Both the position numbers and the translations under genes were made by a program. A stretch of 64,000 nucleotides of DNA from Marinobacter salinexigens (GTDB taxonomy: Bacteria; Pseudomonadota; Gammaproteobacteria; Pseudomonadales; Oleiphilaceae), in assembly GCF_008370345.1 (NCBI RefSeq), contig NZ_VTUU01000009.1:62001-126000 (forward strand), written 5' to 3'. The notes under the pieces were generated by a model. That model saw only the letters and a list, made by a program, of their open reading frames with translations, did not search any database and was not told where the DNA came from. Positions within the stretch are counted from its first letter, which is position 1. Every line of letters begins with the position of its first letter. Positions 43,052-52,340 of the stretch are shown in pieces.

Positions 43052-43732
43052 ATGAATAATCGTTATGCCCAAGGAAAAGACGCCGGTTTATGGCTGTCAT
43101 TAGGTCGCAGTGCCAAGCTGGTTTTTGTCGCACTGATGGTGAGCGGTCTGGCTGCCTGTTCTTCCACCATGGCACGAGTTGAGACCTGGGAGGGGCAACC
43201 AGACAGCGCAGCGAACGCTGCAACGCTCAAAGCGCCTGCTGCCATCAAAGTTGCGCAAGTGAATGGGCGCAGTATGACCAATTATCTGATGGACGATCTG
43301 GCTCTGGAGTACGCATTGCTACCCGGCAAAAATCAGGTGGTCTTCAGCCATAAGTCGATTTGGGCAAAGTCCGGCGTCGTTGAAAATGGCGAGTCGAAAG
43401 TCCATGTCTATGAAAGTGAACCTCAGGTTGTCACCTTTGAAGCTGAGCCCGGAGAGATTTACCAGTTTGATTTTACGCACGCGGGTAATCGTCAGGAAGC
43501 TGAAGCGCTGAGCAAAGATTTCTCAGCAACGGTTGTTACCGCAAATGGATCTGTGGTCGCTGAGTCCTCTGCATGGGATCCGCAGTCGGCCCTGGCTCGC
43601 ACACCGATATCTTCCGGTGAGCAGGCGGCAGTGGGCGCAGGCGCCGGTACAGCCCTGGATACGCTGAAGTCAGTCTGGGCGACCGCGACCGATGATGAAA
43701 AGAAGGCGTTTCTGCGCTGGGCGTTCGAATAA
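43052..43732 (+). CDS. Predicted lipoprotein of unknown function
   Basis: A 226-residue protein I do not recognise. It has a long positively charged N-region, a hydrophobic core and lipobox LAAC with Cys36 as the lipidation site; Ser at +2 suggests the outer membrane. The rest is hydrophilic, with a central beta-rich part (EPQVVTFEAEPGEIYQFDF) and an amphipathic C-terminus (DEKKAFLRWAFE). The ATG has AAGGAG eight bases ahead; upstream in-frame codons lack this and were left out. An AT-rich region of about 240 bases precedes the gene and should hold its promoter. It converges on the WS/DGAT gene. Confidence 0.75.
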   Translation: MNNRYAQGKDAGLWLSLGRSAKLVFVALMVSGLAACSSTMARVETWEGQPDSAANAATLKAPAAIKVAQVNGRSMTNYLMDDLALEYALLPGKNQVVFSHKSIWAKSGVVENGESKVHVYESEPQVVTFEAEPGEIYQFDFTHAGNRQEAEALSKDFSATVVTANGSVVAESSAWDPQSALARTPISSGEQAAVGAGAGTALDTLKSVWATATDDEKKAFLRWAFE

Positions 43733-43762
43733 CGCTCGCAGGTTGTCCAGGGATGATATTCG

Positions 43763-45292
43763 CTAAGAGCGGAATCGCCCAAGAACGCCCTTAAGCACTT
43801 TCTCCATCGCTGTCAGTGCTTCGTCCGTGAGGGTTTGTGGAACGGGAATTGGCGCATCTTCTGGCTGATTCCACGCCTCCAGGCCATTTGCGGCCTCTTC
43901 GATCGCTTTCAGGCTGTCTTCGATATCGCCCGTGAGAGCCTCGCCGTTGGCCACGACGTCAGGGCACAGCGTGAAGTTGATGGTGAGATTTCCCTGATAA
44001 CTGACGGCAACAATCACCAACCCCAGGCTGTCGAACAGGGGGGCGGTATTGTATTGCTGAACCAGACGGGCACCTTGCAAATAGAGCGGCACTTGTGGGC
44101 CGGGTACGTTGGTGATCGGCAGATTGAAGACTGGTTGATAGCGCTGCGCTACCTGCAATTCGGAATACAGCCGTGCTGACAGCGCCAGCATAGGTGACGG
44201 CAGCATCTCGGTGAGCCGGTCCGCGGCGATAGCTTCACGATAGGGTTCCGAGGCAACCGCGTTCCAATGGATGCGGTGAATTCGTCTGGCTGGATCTGGC
44301 TCATTGGTGGCCAGTTCAAGGAGCATGGCGGACATTTGGTTTCCGGTGGCCCGGCGCAGGCTGTTCGAGCGCACGGAAATGGGTGTGATGGCCACCAGTG
44401 AACGGTCCGTATCCGCTCCCTGACGGTGCAGGTAACGCTTCAGTGCTTCTGCGCAAAGTCCCAGCACGACATCGTTCAGAGTGACGTCTCCCAGGGCTGC
44501 CTTGACCGATTTCAGCCGGGACAGCTCAACTGTCGCCGAGACGATCTGGCGATGTCCAGTGATCTGGCGGTTGAACGGGCTATGGGGGGCGGAGAACAGT
44601 GGGAGCGGCAGTGGCAGTTTGCGCAGCTGTTTCTGGATCAATCCCCTGGCTGTTGCCTCAGCTGCAGTGAAAGCGAGCGATGTCACCTGGAGCGGTGTTC
44701 GCAGCATATTGGCCCCGGCTTGCAACATGACCCGTTCATCGGAGGGTTGAGGGCTGGGGTGCCAGGGCTTTGGGGGCGTGATCGGCCTCGGAGACGGGGT
44801 GTACTCCAGCAGCTTGCTGATAATCTCTTCCCCGCTGAAGGCGTCGATGGCGGCGTGGTGCAGCTTGACGATAAGAGCAAAGCCCTCGTTGCCGTCGGGG
44901 CGGTCATCCAGCCGGAATCCATCCACAAAGGTAATGTGCCACAGAGGGCGATCCCGCTTCAGGGGCTCCTCCAGTATCCGCGCGGCCAGCGTAGTCAGAC
45001 TTTCACGGCGTCCCTGCTCTCCGAGATTTACGTAAGCGAGATGGCGCTCAATGCTGAACTCCGTATCGTCAATCCAGTATGGTCGGCCCAGTCGCAGTGG
45101 AATTTCTTTGAGGCGTTGGCGAAAAACAGGAACTACGTGCAGTCGACTGCGAAGGTAGGCGACAAAGGTTCCGAACGGTAGTGGCTCCTGTCGTTCGCTG
45201 GCATCAAAGAGGTAAACCCCGCCAATGTGCATTGGCGCGATCTCGGATTCCAGATACAGGAATGAAGCGTCCAGTTCGGAAAGCTGCCGCAT
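43763..45292 (-). CDS. Wax ester synthase/diacylglycerol acyltransferase (WS/DGAT)
   Basis: WS/DGAT enzymes esterify fatty alcohols or diacylglycerol with acyl-CoA to make storage wax esters or triacylglycerol, at the membrane. The 509-residue protein starts MRQLSELDASFLYLESE and has PLW (116-118) and the C-terminal NDVVLGLCAEAL motif. The catalytic HHxxxDG motif reads HHAAIDA (145-151): the essential second His and the Asp are kept, but Gly is replaced by Ala. Marinobacter carries several paralogues with different substrate ranges; which one this is cannot be told here. AGGGAG precedes the ATG. Confidence 0.92.
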   Translation of the reverse strand: MRQLSELDASFLYLESEIAPMHIGGVYLFDASERQEPLPFGTFVAYLRSRLHVVPVFRQRLKEIPLRLGRPYWIDDTEFSIERHLAYVNLGEQGRRESLTTLAARILEEPLKRDRPLWHITFVDGFRLDDRPDGNEGFALIVKLHHAAIDAFSGEEIISKLLEYTPSPRPITPPKPWHPSPQPSDERVMLQAGANMLRTPLQVTSLAFTAAEATARGLIQKQLRKLPLPLPLFSAPHSPFNRQITGHRQIVSATVELSRLKSVKAALGDVTLNDVVLGLCAEALKRYLHRQGADTDRSLVAITPISVRSNSLRRATGNQMSAMLLELATNEPDPARRIHRIHWNAVASEPYREAIAADRLTEMLPSPMLALSARLYSELQVAQRYQPVFNLPITNVPGPQVPLYLQGARLVQQYNTAPLFDSLGLVIVAVSYQGNLTINFTLCPDVVANGEALTGDIEDSLKAIEEAANGLEAWNQPEDAPIPVPQTLTDEALTAMEKVLKGVLGRFRS

Positions 45293-45398
45293 CAGTGAAC
45301 TCCCTTCGGCGATGTGAATTGGCGCAGTATAAACGACGCAGTGTTCATTTCTGTTGACTCTTCCGCCCCTGAAGTATTCGCCCGTAAGTCAGCAGGTG

Positions 45399-46319
45399 TC
45401 AGTTGTCCTGTCCCGATATCCAGTCGGCAATAGTATTATCTGAAATCAGATGATTCCAGAACCACATCAGGGCTTTGCCCTGATCCTCGGAGTGCCGGGC
45501 CAGCAGCAGAACCGCGGGTTGTCGTGGCTCATGGACGCTCTTGATGACCAGAGAGCCCTGTTTCAGTTCATCACGGATGCGGGGGGTGGGTAGCCAGCCT
45601 ACGGCGAGCCCGGAAGCCTGAGTGGCAATTTTCTGATCCATGTTGGCGACGGTCAGGGTTCTTTGTCTGCGGAATATACCGGCATGACCTGGTGGCAGGT
45701 TTTGAGAGGTGTCAGCGGCGACGGCGGCGGGAAACCTGCAAATGTCTTCTTCCGTAAGCGGTTCCGGGGCCCTGGCCAGTGGGTGATCTTTGGCCACGGC
45801 AAAGGCGAACTGGATTTCACCAAGATTGTGAGTTGTAAAGTTGCCTGCAGGCTTGCTGAAGTGATCAGCTCCGACAATCAGGTCCACCCTCCGGCTTTGG
45901 AGTGCATCCCATGCGCCGGCAAAAACTTCCTCAATGATCTGAACGTCGACAGGTACACCCAGATTGTAGAAGGTCTCAATGGCGGGAAAGAGGCATTGGG
46001 CCGGAAGCAGGGCGTTGAAGCCAATGCGTAACCGGGTTTCCCAGCCTTGGGCAACCTGTCGAGTGGTGTGAGCCAGGTTTTCCGCGGCCTCTAGCAGCGC
46101 GCGCCCCTCTTCCAACAGGTAACGACCGGCGGGGGTCAATGTGGCCCTGTGGCCAGAACGGTCGAATATTGAGACATTCAGGTCCTCTTCCAGTTTCTGA
46201 ACGGTGTAGCTGATGGCAGATGGAACCCGGAACAGTTCGCTTGCTGCCCCGGCAAAACTGCCTTTGCGGTCAATGGCATCAAGGACTTTGAGGGCGTCGA
46301 TAGTAATGGCTGTGTGCAT
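45399..46319 (-). CDS. LysR-family transcriptional regulator
   Basis: A 306-residue LysR-type regulator with an N-terminal winged helix-turn-helix (about 5-64, including FAGAASELFRVPSAISYTVQKLE) and a periplasmic-binding-like effector domain (about 90-300). It is divergent from the glutathionyl-hydroquinone reductase gene with a 115-base gap, the usual arrangement for a LysR protein controlling its neighbour. The effector is unknown; a quinone or aromatic electrophile is a reasonable guess. Confidence 0.93.
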   Translation of the reverse strand: MHTAITIDALKVLDAIDRKGSFAGAASELFRVPSAISYTVQKLEEDLNVSIFDRSGHRATLTPAGRYLLEEGRALLEAAENLAHTTRQVAQGWETRLRIGFNALLPAQCLFPAIETFYNLGVPVDVQIIEEVFAGAWDALQSRRVDLIVGADHFSKPAGNFTTHNLGEIQFAFAVAKDHPLARAPEPLTEEDICRFPAAVAADTSQNLPPGHAGIFRRQRTLTVANMDQKIATQASGLAVGWLPTPRIRDELKQGSLVIKSVHEPRQPAVLLLARHSEDQGKALMWFWNHLISDNTIADWISGQDN

Positions 46320-46350
46320 GTTCGAATAATCTGAGGTAGTTGGCCAGAAA

Positions 46351-46364
46351 CTCTTGTTTGAGAG
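46351..46364. promoter_or_regulatory. Possible LysR operator
   Basis: The imperfect palindrome CTCTTGTTTGAGAG lies midway between the divergent LysR and hydroquinone reductase genes. Four-base outer arms match and the centre is AT-rich, loosely like a T-N11-A LysR box. Weak evidence, position only. Confidence 0.25.
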
Positions 46365-46434
46365 GGTAGCAGGGAGGTCGGTATTCTGCCCCTTAATTCT
46401 TTTCGTTGTTCAGTCTTTCTGAGGTGTAGTGGTT

Positions 46435-47421
46435 ATGGGTTTGTTGGTCGATGGGCAGTGGCACGACAAGTGGTATGACACGGACAAAACTGGCGGCAAG
46501 TTCGAACGGGAAGCCGCACGGTTCCGTAATTGGGTTACTCGGGATGGCGCTGCTGGCCCAGCGGGGCTTGGGGACTTCAAGGCTGAATCTGGCCGTTATC
46601 ATCTCTATGTGTCTATGGCTTGCCCCTGGGCCCACCGCACGCTGATCTTTCGCAAGCTCAAAGGGTTGGAGTCTCACGTCGCGGTATCGGTAGTTCACCC
46701 GCACATGCTGGAAAACGGGTGGGAATTTCGGCCGAACGATCCGCTGCATGAAGATCTTCTGCATGGGTTCAGCTACATGCACCAGGTGTATACCCGCGCT
46801 GCACCCGGATATTCCGGCCGGGTGACGGTGCCGGTTTTGTGGGATAAGGAAAAGCAGACCATCGTCAGCAACGAATCTGCCGATATCATCCGGATGTTCA
46901 ACGAGGCATTTGATGATCTGGACGGTGTGAATGCTGATCTGGACTTGTATCCCGAAACGTTACGCGCAGAAATCAACGAAGTGAATGACCGGGTATACAA
47001 CACTGTAAACAACGGGGTTTACAAGGCGGGCTTTGCAACAGCTCAGGACAAATACAGCGAAGCTTACGATGCGTTATTTGAAACGCTGGATTGGCTGGAG
47101 AGCCGATTGTCGGTGCAGAGGTATCTGCTGGGTGGGCAACAGACTGAGGCGGATTGGCGATTATTTACAACGCTTATCCGGTTTGATGCTGTCTACTTTG
47201 GCCATTTCAAATGTAATCGCCAGCGGATCAGCGACTATCCCGTGCTGTCCGCCTATCTTCGGGATCTGTATCAGGTGCCGGGAGTGCAGGAAACGGTCGA
47301 TATTGAACAAATCAAGGAGCACTACTACGTCAGTCAACGTACGATTAATCCGACACAAATCGTACCTGATGGCCCCGCCCTGGATTTTGCTTCACCCCAT
47401 CGCCGGGATCAGCTTAGCTGA
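46435..47421 (+). CDS. Glutathionyl-hydroquinone reductase (Xi-class GST)
   Basis: These enzymes reduce glutathionyl-hydroquinones back to hydroquinones, recycling quinones damaged by electrophiles. The 328-residue protein has the catalytic CPWAH motif (Cys63-His67), the thioredoxin-like domain with VTVPVLWDKEKQTIVSNESA, and a helical C-terminal domain with YNTVNNGVYKAGFA, typical of the Xi class. The ATG at 46435 has GAGGTG eight bases ahead. Its end overlaps the convergent ispB end by eight bases. Confidence 0.95.
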   Translation: MGLLVDGQWHDKWYDTDKTGGKFEREAARFRNWVTRDGAAGPAGLGDFKAESGRYHLYVSMACPWAHRTLIFRKLKGLESHVAVSVVHPHMLENGWEFRPNDPLHEDLLHGFSYMHQVYTRAAPGYSGRVTVPVLWDKEKQTIVSNESADIIRMFNEAFDDLDGVNADLDLYPETLRAEINEVNDRVYNTVNNGVYKAGFATAQDKYSEAYDALFETLDWLESRLSVQRYLLGGQQTEADWRLFTTLIRFDAVYFGHFKCNRQRISDYPVLSAYLRDLYQVPGVQETVDIEQIKEHYYVSQRTINPTQIVPDGPALDFASPHRRDQLS

Positions 47422-48382
47422 CCCTGGCAACCGCTACCTGGGTCAGAAGTTTCAGGGCTTCTTTGTGTTCTGAGTCGGTGAGGTTCTCCAGGCACGCTGC
47501 TGCTTTGTGCGCTTCCTCTCGAGCCCGTTGCATGGTGTATTCGAGAGCGCCGGAGCTTTCGACAATCGAGAGAATTCGTGGCATGTCGTCCAGGCCTCCT
47601 TTGCGGATGGCCTGGCGTACCAGCTGGCTGTCTTCCTCGCTGGCATTGGCCATGGCGTGAATCAGCGGCAGCGTGGTTTTTCCCTCGGCAAGGTCATCGC
47701 CGACATTTTTGCCCATGGCCTCCGCGTCACCGCGATAGTCCAGTACATCATCCACGAGCTGGAATGCGAGCCCGAGATGTTTTCCATAGTCCCTCAGGGC
47801 TGTTTCCTGAGCCGCGGACGCGCCGGAAAGCAGTGCGCCAGTATGGGATGCGGCTTCGAACAGCATGGCTGTCTTGTTGTGGATGACCTTCATGTACTGT
47901 TCTTCGGTCAGGTCCGGGTTCTTGATGTTCATGAGTTGCATGACTTCACCCTCGGCGATGACCGCCGTGGCGTGGGACAGCACGTCCATGATCTCCAGAC
48001 TTTTCAACTCGACCATCATTTCGAAGGCACGGGCATAAAGGAAATCACCTACCAGAACGCTCGGGGCGTTACCCCAGCGTGCGTTTGCCGTACTGCGGCC
48101 GCGGCGCATATCGGAGGTATCAACTACGTCGTCATGCAGTAATGTGGCGGTATGCAGGAATTCGATAACGGCGGCAAGTTTGAGGTGATCGTCTTTGTCA
48201 TACCCCAGTGCCTTGCTCGAGAGCAGCACCAGTAAAGGCCTCAGGCGCTTTCCGCCGCTCTCGATTATGTATTCGGCAATCTTTTCGACAAGGGGAACAT
48301 CTGAGGCAAGCCGCTTGAGTATCAGGTCGTTGACACGGCTGAAATCGTCGGCCACGGTTTCGTTGATGCGCTGGACAGTCAT
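47414..48382 (-). CDS. ispB: Octaprenyl (polyprenyl) diphosphate synthase
   Basis: IspB extends farnesyl diphosphate with isopentenyl diphosphate to make the ubiquinone side chain. The protein (322 residues) has the first Asp-rich motif DDVVD (84-88, in LLHDDVVDTSDMRRG) and the second in LVDDVLDYRGD. Chain length (C40 or C45) cannot be read directly. It is divergent from rplU, exactly as in E. coli and Pseudomonas, and has a clear promoter. Confidence 0.96.
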   Translation of the reverse strand: MTVQRINETVADDFSRVNDLILKRLASDVPLVEKIAEYIIESGGKRLRPLLVLLSSKALGYDKDDHLKLAAVIEFLHTATLLHDDVVDTSDMRRGRSTANARWGNAPSVLVGDFLYARAFEMMVELKSLEIMDVLSHATAVIAEGEVMQLMNIKNPDLTEEQYMKVIHNKTAMLFEAASHTGALLSGASAAQETALRDYGKHLGLAFQLVDDVLDYRGDAEAMGKNVGDDLAEGKTTLPLIHAMANASEEDSQLVRQAIRKGGLDDMPRILSIVESSGALEYTMQRAREEAHKAAACLENLTDSEHKEALKLLTQVAVARVS

Positions 48383-48453
48383 GCGGCTTCTGGAACCCCT
48401 GCTGGTGTGGTTTTTCGTTGCTTGATTGCTGATTATTCAGGTAGGTCGCGGCA

Positions 48454-48482
48454 ATGCTAGGTATTGCTGCCTACAGTGTCAA
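48454..48482 (-). promoter_or_regulatory. Sigma-70 type promoter for ispB
   Basis: On the minus strand a perfect TTGACA (48482-48477), a 17-base spacer and TAGCAT (48459-48454, 4/6). The start site would lie about 65 bases ahead of ispB. It stands back to back with the rplU promoter. Confidence 0.6.
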
Positions 48483-48500
48483 CTTGAAGGGTAAACTTAC

Positions 48501-48529
48501 TTGTATTGAATGGCGTATTTTCGTAGAAT
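48501..48529 (+). promoter_or_regulatory. Sigma-70 type promoter for rplU-rpmA
   Basis: TTGTAT (48501-48506), a 17-base spacer and TAGAAT (48524-48529, 5/6). The -35 is weak. The leader of about 100 bases before rplU contains complementary segments (48558-48565 with 48608-48615) that could fold near the ribosome site. Confidence 0.45.
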
Positions 48530-48638
48530 CACGCGCCCAACTCATCCCAACCTGCGCTCCCTGCTATAGGGTTGCCAGAGAGCTTCCCTTAGAACCAGGT
48601 GGATAAGAGCAGGGATGGGTCAATCGCGGAGAATGTGA

Positions 48639-48950
48639 ATGTACGCAGTTATTGTTAGCGGTGGTAAGCAGCACCGTGTGAAAGAAGGTGAAACCCTGAA
48701 GCTGGAAAAGCTGGAAGTCGAAACCGGCGGCAACGTCGAGTTTGATCGCGTTCTGCTGGTTGCAGATGGCGACAAGGTTCAGGTAGGCGCGCCGGTTGTT
48801 GAAGGTGCCAAAGTGACAGCTGAAGTGGTTAGCCACGGTCGTCACGACAAGGTGCAGATCATCAAGTTCCGTCGTCGTAAGCACCACATGAAGCGTCAGG
48901 GCCACCGTCAGTGGTTTACTGAAGTAAAGATCACGGGTATCCAGGGCTAA
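48639..48950 (+). CDS. rplU: 50S ribosomal protein L21
   Basis: L21 binds 23S rRNA in the large subunit. The 103-residue protein starts [17 protein letters not shown] and carries the conserved C-terminal basic stretch [19 protein letters not shown]. The length is standard. It is followed after 35 bases by rpmA in one operon. Confidence 0.98.
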   Translation: MYAVIVSGGKQHRVKEGETLKLEKLEVETGGNVEFDRVLLVADGDKVQVGAPVVEGAKVTAEVVSHGRHDKVQIIKFRRRKHHMKRQGHRQWFTEVKITGIQG

Positions 48951-48985
48951 GGCTCTCGAATTACCCCTTAATCAGGAGGCTGGTC

Positions 48986-49246
48986 ATGGCTCATAAAAAA
49001 GCAGCAGGTAGTACCCGTAACGGTCGCGATTCCGAGTCGAAACGACTTGGTGTCAAGCGCTACGGCGGCGAGAGCGTTAGCGCAGGCAGCATTATCGTTC
49101 GTCAGCGCGGCACTCGTTTCCACGCTGGTAGCAACGTTGGCATTGGTAAGGATCACACCCTGTTTGCGAAAGCAGACGGTCAGGTGAAATTCGAAACCAA
49201 AGGCCCGCAGAGCCGCAAGTTCGTTAGCATCGTTCCTGCTGCATAA
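48986..49246 (+). CDS. rpmA: 50S ribosomal protein L27
   Basis: L27 reaches with its N-terminal tail into the peptidyl transferase centre. The 86-residue protein starts [18 protein letters not shown], so it has no cleavable N-terminal extension of the Firmicutes type, and contains [26 protein letters not shown] lies seven bases before the ATG. Confidence 0.98.
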   Translation: MAHKKAAGSTRNGRDSESKRLGVKRYGGESVSAGSIIVRQRGTRFHAGSNVGIGKDHTLFAKADGQVKFETKGPQSRKFVSIVPAA

Positions 49247-49273
49247 GCAGCGGCGATCCGGTTCTGCAGAACC

Positions 49274-49301
49274 TTGGATGGCGTTGAACTCCTGATATAG
49301 T
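49274..49301 (+). promoter_or_regulatory. Possible extended -10 promoter upstream of obgE
   Basis: TTGGAT (49274-49279), a 16-base spacer and TATAGT (49296-49301) preceded by TGA, an extended -10 pattern. The start near 49308 lies just before the terminator at 49322, so messages for obgE would have to pass it. Confidence 0.4.
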
Positions 49302-49321
49302 GAGTTATCAATGTTGTCCGG

Positions 49322-49358
49322 AGCCCCGCAAAGCTTCCTTGAGGCTGCGGGGCTTTTT
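49322..49358 (+). terminator. Intrinsic terminator between rpmA and obgE
   Basis: Nine-base arms (AGCCCCGCA, 49322-49330, complement 49346-49354) with a 15-base loop, then a T run. It ends rplU-rpmA transcription about 30 bases before obgE; readthrough probably feeds obgE and proB. Confidence 0.88.
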
Positions 49359-49385
49359 AGTTTATGCGCTATGCGCAAAGGGTAA

Positions 49386-50585
<1,200 letters not shown>

Positions 50586-50605
50586 ATCGAGAGATCTGCG
50601 TCGCA

Positions 50606-51730
50606 ATGAGTGAACGTGTCCAGTTGCGCCAGGCCCGACGCCTGGTAATCAAAATCGGAAGTGCCTTGCTGACCAACGATGGCAAGGGGCTTGATGTTGC
50701 GTCCCTGGGGCTTTGGGTTGATCAGATTGTGGCCCTGATTCAGGACGGTGTTGAGGTTGTCCTGGTTTCTTCCGGGTCTGTAGCGGAGGGGATGAGTCGC
50801 CTTGGTTGGTCTGCCCGTCCACAGCAGTTGCATGAATTGCAGGCGGCGGCTGCCGTAGGACAGATGGGGTTGGTGCAAACCTGGGAGGCTCAGTTCAAGC
50901 GCCACGGGATTCATGCAGCGCAGATCCTCCTGACTCACGACGATCTGTCCGACCGTAAACGTTATCTCAATGGTCGGAGTACGCTGCGGGCGCTGCTGGA
51001 TTTTGGCGTGGTTCCCATCGTTAATGAAAACGATACGGTGGTGACTGATGAGATCCGTTTTGGTGACAACGACACTCTCGGTGCTCTGGTAGCAAACCTG
51101 ATAGAGGCGGACGGACTGATTATTCTGACGGATCAGTTGGGGTTGTTCGATAAAGATCCCCGAAAGCATCAGGATGCTCGTTTGGTTGCTGAGCGGAAGG
51201 CTGGAGATCGGGAGTTGGATGTTATGGCTGGTGGCGGTGCGGGCGCGCTTGGTCGGGGTGGTATGCAGACCAAGGTGCGTGCGGCGCGTTTGGCGGCCCG
51301 TTCAGGGGCGTTCACTGTCATAGTAGGTGGTCGTATAGAGGGCGTGATCACGCGCCTGCGTCAGGGTGATGTCATCGGTACCTTGCTGCTGCCGGAGCAG
51401 GGAAGGGTGGCTGCGCGGAAGCAGTGGCTGGCAAGTCACTTGCAGACACGGGGAAAGCTTACGCTGGACGATGGGGCGGTGAGGGTTCTGTGTCTTGGTG
51501 GTCGCAGTTTGTTGCCGGTCGGTGTTAAGGGCGTTGTTGGTCAGTTTCGGCGCGGGGAGATGGTTTCCTGTATCGACACCGGGGGGCGGGAAGTGGCTCG
51601 TGGGCTGATCAATTATGATGCTGATGAGGCCAGGGCCATTGCTGGGCAATCCAGTGATCGAATTGTGGGTGTTCTTGGTTATATTTCCGACGAAGAGATG
51701 ATTCATCGCGACAATCTGGTGATTGTGTAG
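50606..51730 (+). CDS. proB: Glutamate 5-kinase
   Basis: ProB phosphorylates glutamate as the first, proline-inhibited step of proline synthesis. The 374-residue protein has the amino-acid kinase fold with [42 protein letters not shown] and [14 protein letters not shown]-terminal PUA domain (about 280-374) makes up the remainder. It follows obgE closely, as in Pseudomonas, and ends at a terminator shared with the convergent rpsT. Confidence 0.97.
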   Translation: MSERVQLRQARRLVIKIGSALLTNDGKGLDVASLGLWVDQIVALIQDGVEVVLVSSGSVAEGMSRLGWSARPQQLHELQAAAAVGQMGLVQTWEAQFKRHGIHAAQILLTHDDLSDRKRYLNGRSTLRALLDFGVVPIVNENDTVVTDEIRFGDNDTLGALVANLIEADGLIILTDQLGLFDKDPRKHQDARLVAERKAGDRELDVMAGGGAGALGRGGMQTKVRAARLAARSGAFTVIVGGRIEGVITRLRQGDVIGTLLLPEQGRVAARKQWLASHLQTRGKLTLDDGAVRVLCLGGRSLLPVGVKGVVGQFRRGEMVSCIDTGGREVARGLINYDADEARAIAGQSSDRIVGVLGYISDEEMIHRDNLVIV

Positions 51731-51756
51731 GCCTGTCGATGATCATTGGGCTATTT

Positions 51757-51802
51757 CGAGACATAAAAAAACCGGCCAGAAGACCGGTTTTTTTATGTCT
51801 CG
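51757..51802. terminator. Bidirectional terminator between proB and rpsT
   Basis: A perfect 19-bp stem (51757-51775 with 51784-51802) around an eight-base loop. Seven A and seven T residues in the arms let it terminate both converging transcripts. Confidence 0.93.
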
Positions 51803-51814
51803 GGCTAACCGAAA

Positions 51815-52084
51815 TCAGGCGCTTTTCAGAGCCTTGATCTTGGCAGTCAGGCGACTCTTATGACGAGCAACCTTGTTCTTGGCGAAGATGCCCTTGTTGA
51901 CCATGCTGTCCAGGATAGGCTGAGCCTGCTGGAAAGCGGTCTGAGCTTCGTCGTAGTTGCCAGCTTCGATCTTGGCCTGAATTTTCTTCATGTAAGTACG
52001 AGCCATAGAACGCAGGCTTGCGTTGTGCTTGCGGTTCTTCTCGTTCTGACGTGCGCGCTTCTTGGCTTGCGGGGAATTTGCCAC
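51815..52084 (-). CDS. rpsT: 30S ribosomal protein S20
   Basis: S20 binds 16S rRNA early in small-subunit assembly. The 89-residue Lys/Arg/Ala-rich helical protein starts at GTG (52084-52082) and reads [20 protein letters not shown]. An AGGAG site lies seven bases upstream. The use of a weak start codon recalls E. coli rpsT (TTG), where S20 represses its own translation. It has a strong promoter and a leader of about 85 bases with a direct repeat. Confidence 0.98.
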   Translation of the reverse strand: MANSPQAKKRARQNEKNRKHNASLRSMARTYMKKIQAKIEAGNYDEAQTAFQQAQPILDSMVNKGIFAKNKVARHKSRLTAKIKALKSA

Positions 52085-52106
52085 CGTAAAACTCCTGAAA
52101 ATCTGA

Positions 52107-52131
52107 ATTCGTTACAAAATGATTCGTTACA
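52107..52131 (-). repeat. Direct repeat in the rpsT leader
   Basis: The 10-base sequence TGTAACGAAT on the minus strand occurs twice with a 15-base period (52131-52122 and 52116-52107), just upstream of the rpsT ribosome binding site. It would be in the transcribed leader and could bind a protein, perhaps S20 itself. Confidence 0.7.
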
Positions 52132-52175
52132 TCGCGGGCGCGCCAAAACCAGCGCGTCGAAATAAATGACGCGGA

Positions 52176-52204
52176 ACTATGCCGCTGAAACCCGGAAATG
52201 TCAA
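52176..52204 (-). promoter_or_regulatory. Sigma-70 type promoter for rpsT
   Basis: On the minus strand a perfect TTGACA (52204-52199), a 17-base spacer and CATAGT (52181-52176, 4/6). Transcription would begin near 52169, leaving a leader of about 85 bases. Confidence 0.62.
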
Positions 52205-52340
52205 GACCAAAAGCCATTTCATCCCCAGTATGCAAAGGCCTGTGTTAAACTCGCCGCTCGCCTGGTCAGGGGTGTGGCCGAGGCACGTAATTCCCGAAAT
52301 AATCACTCTCTGCAATCTTCAACTAGTGGCCATTGCCTTC

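Noticed and set aside
52179..52340. N-terminal extension of MurJ
   Set aside because: No similarity to the family, and it would overlap the rpsT promoter region.
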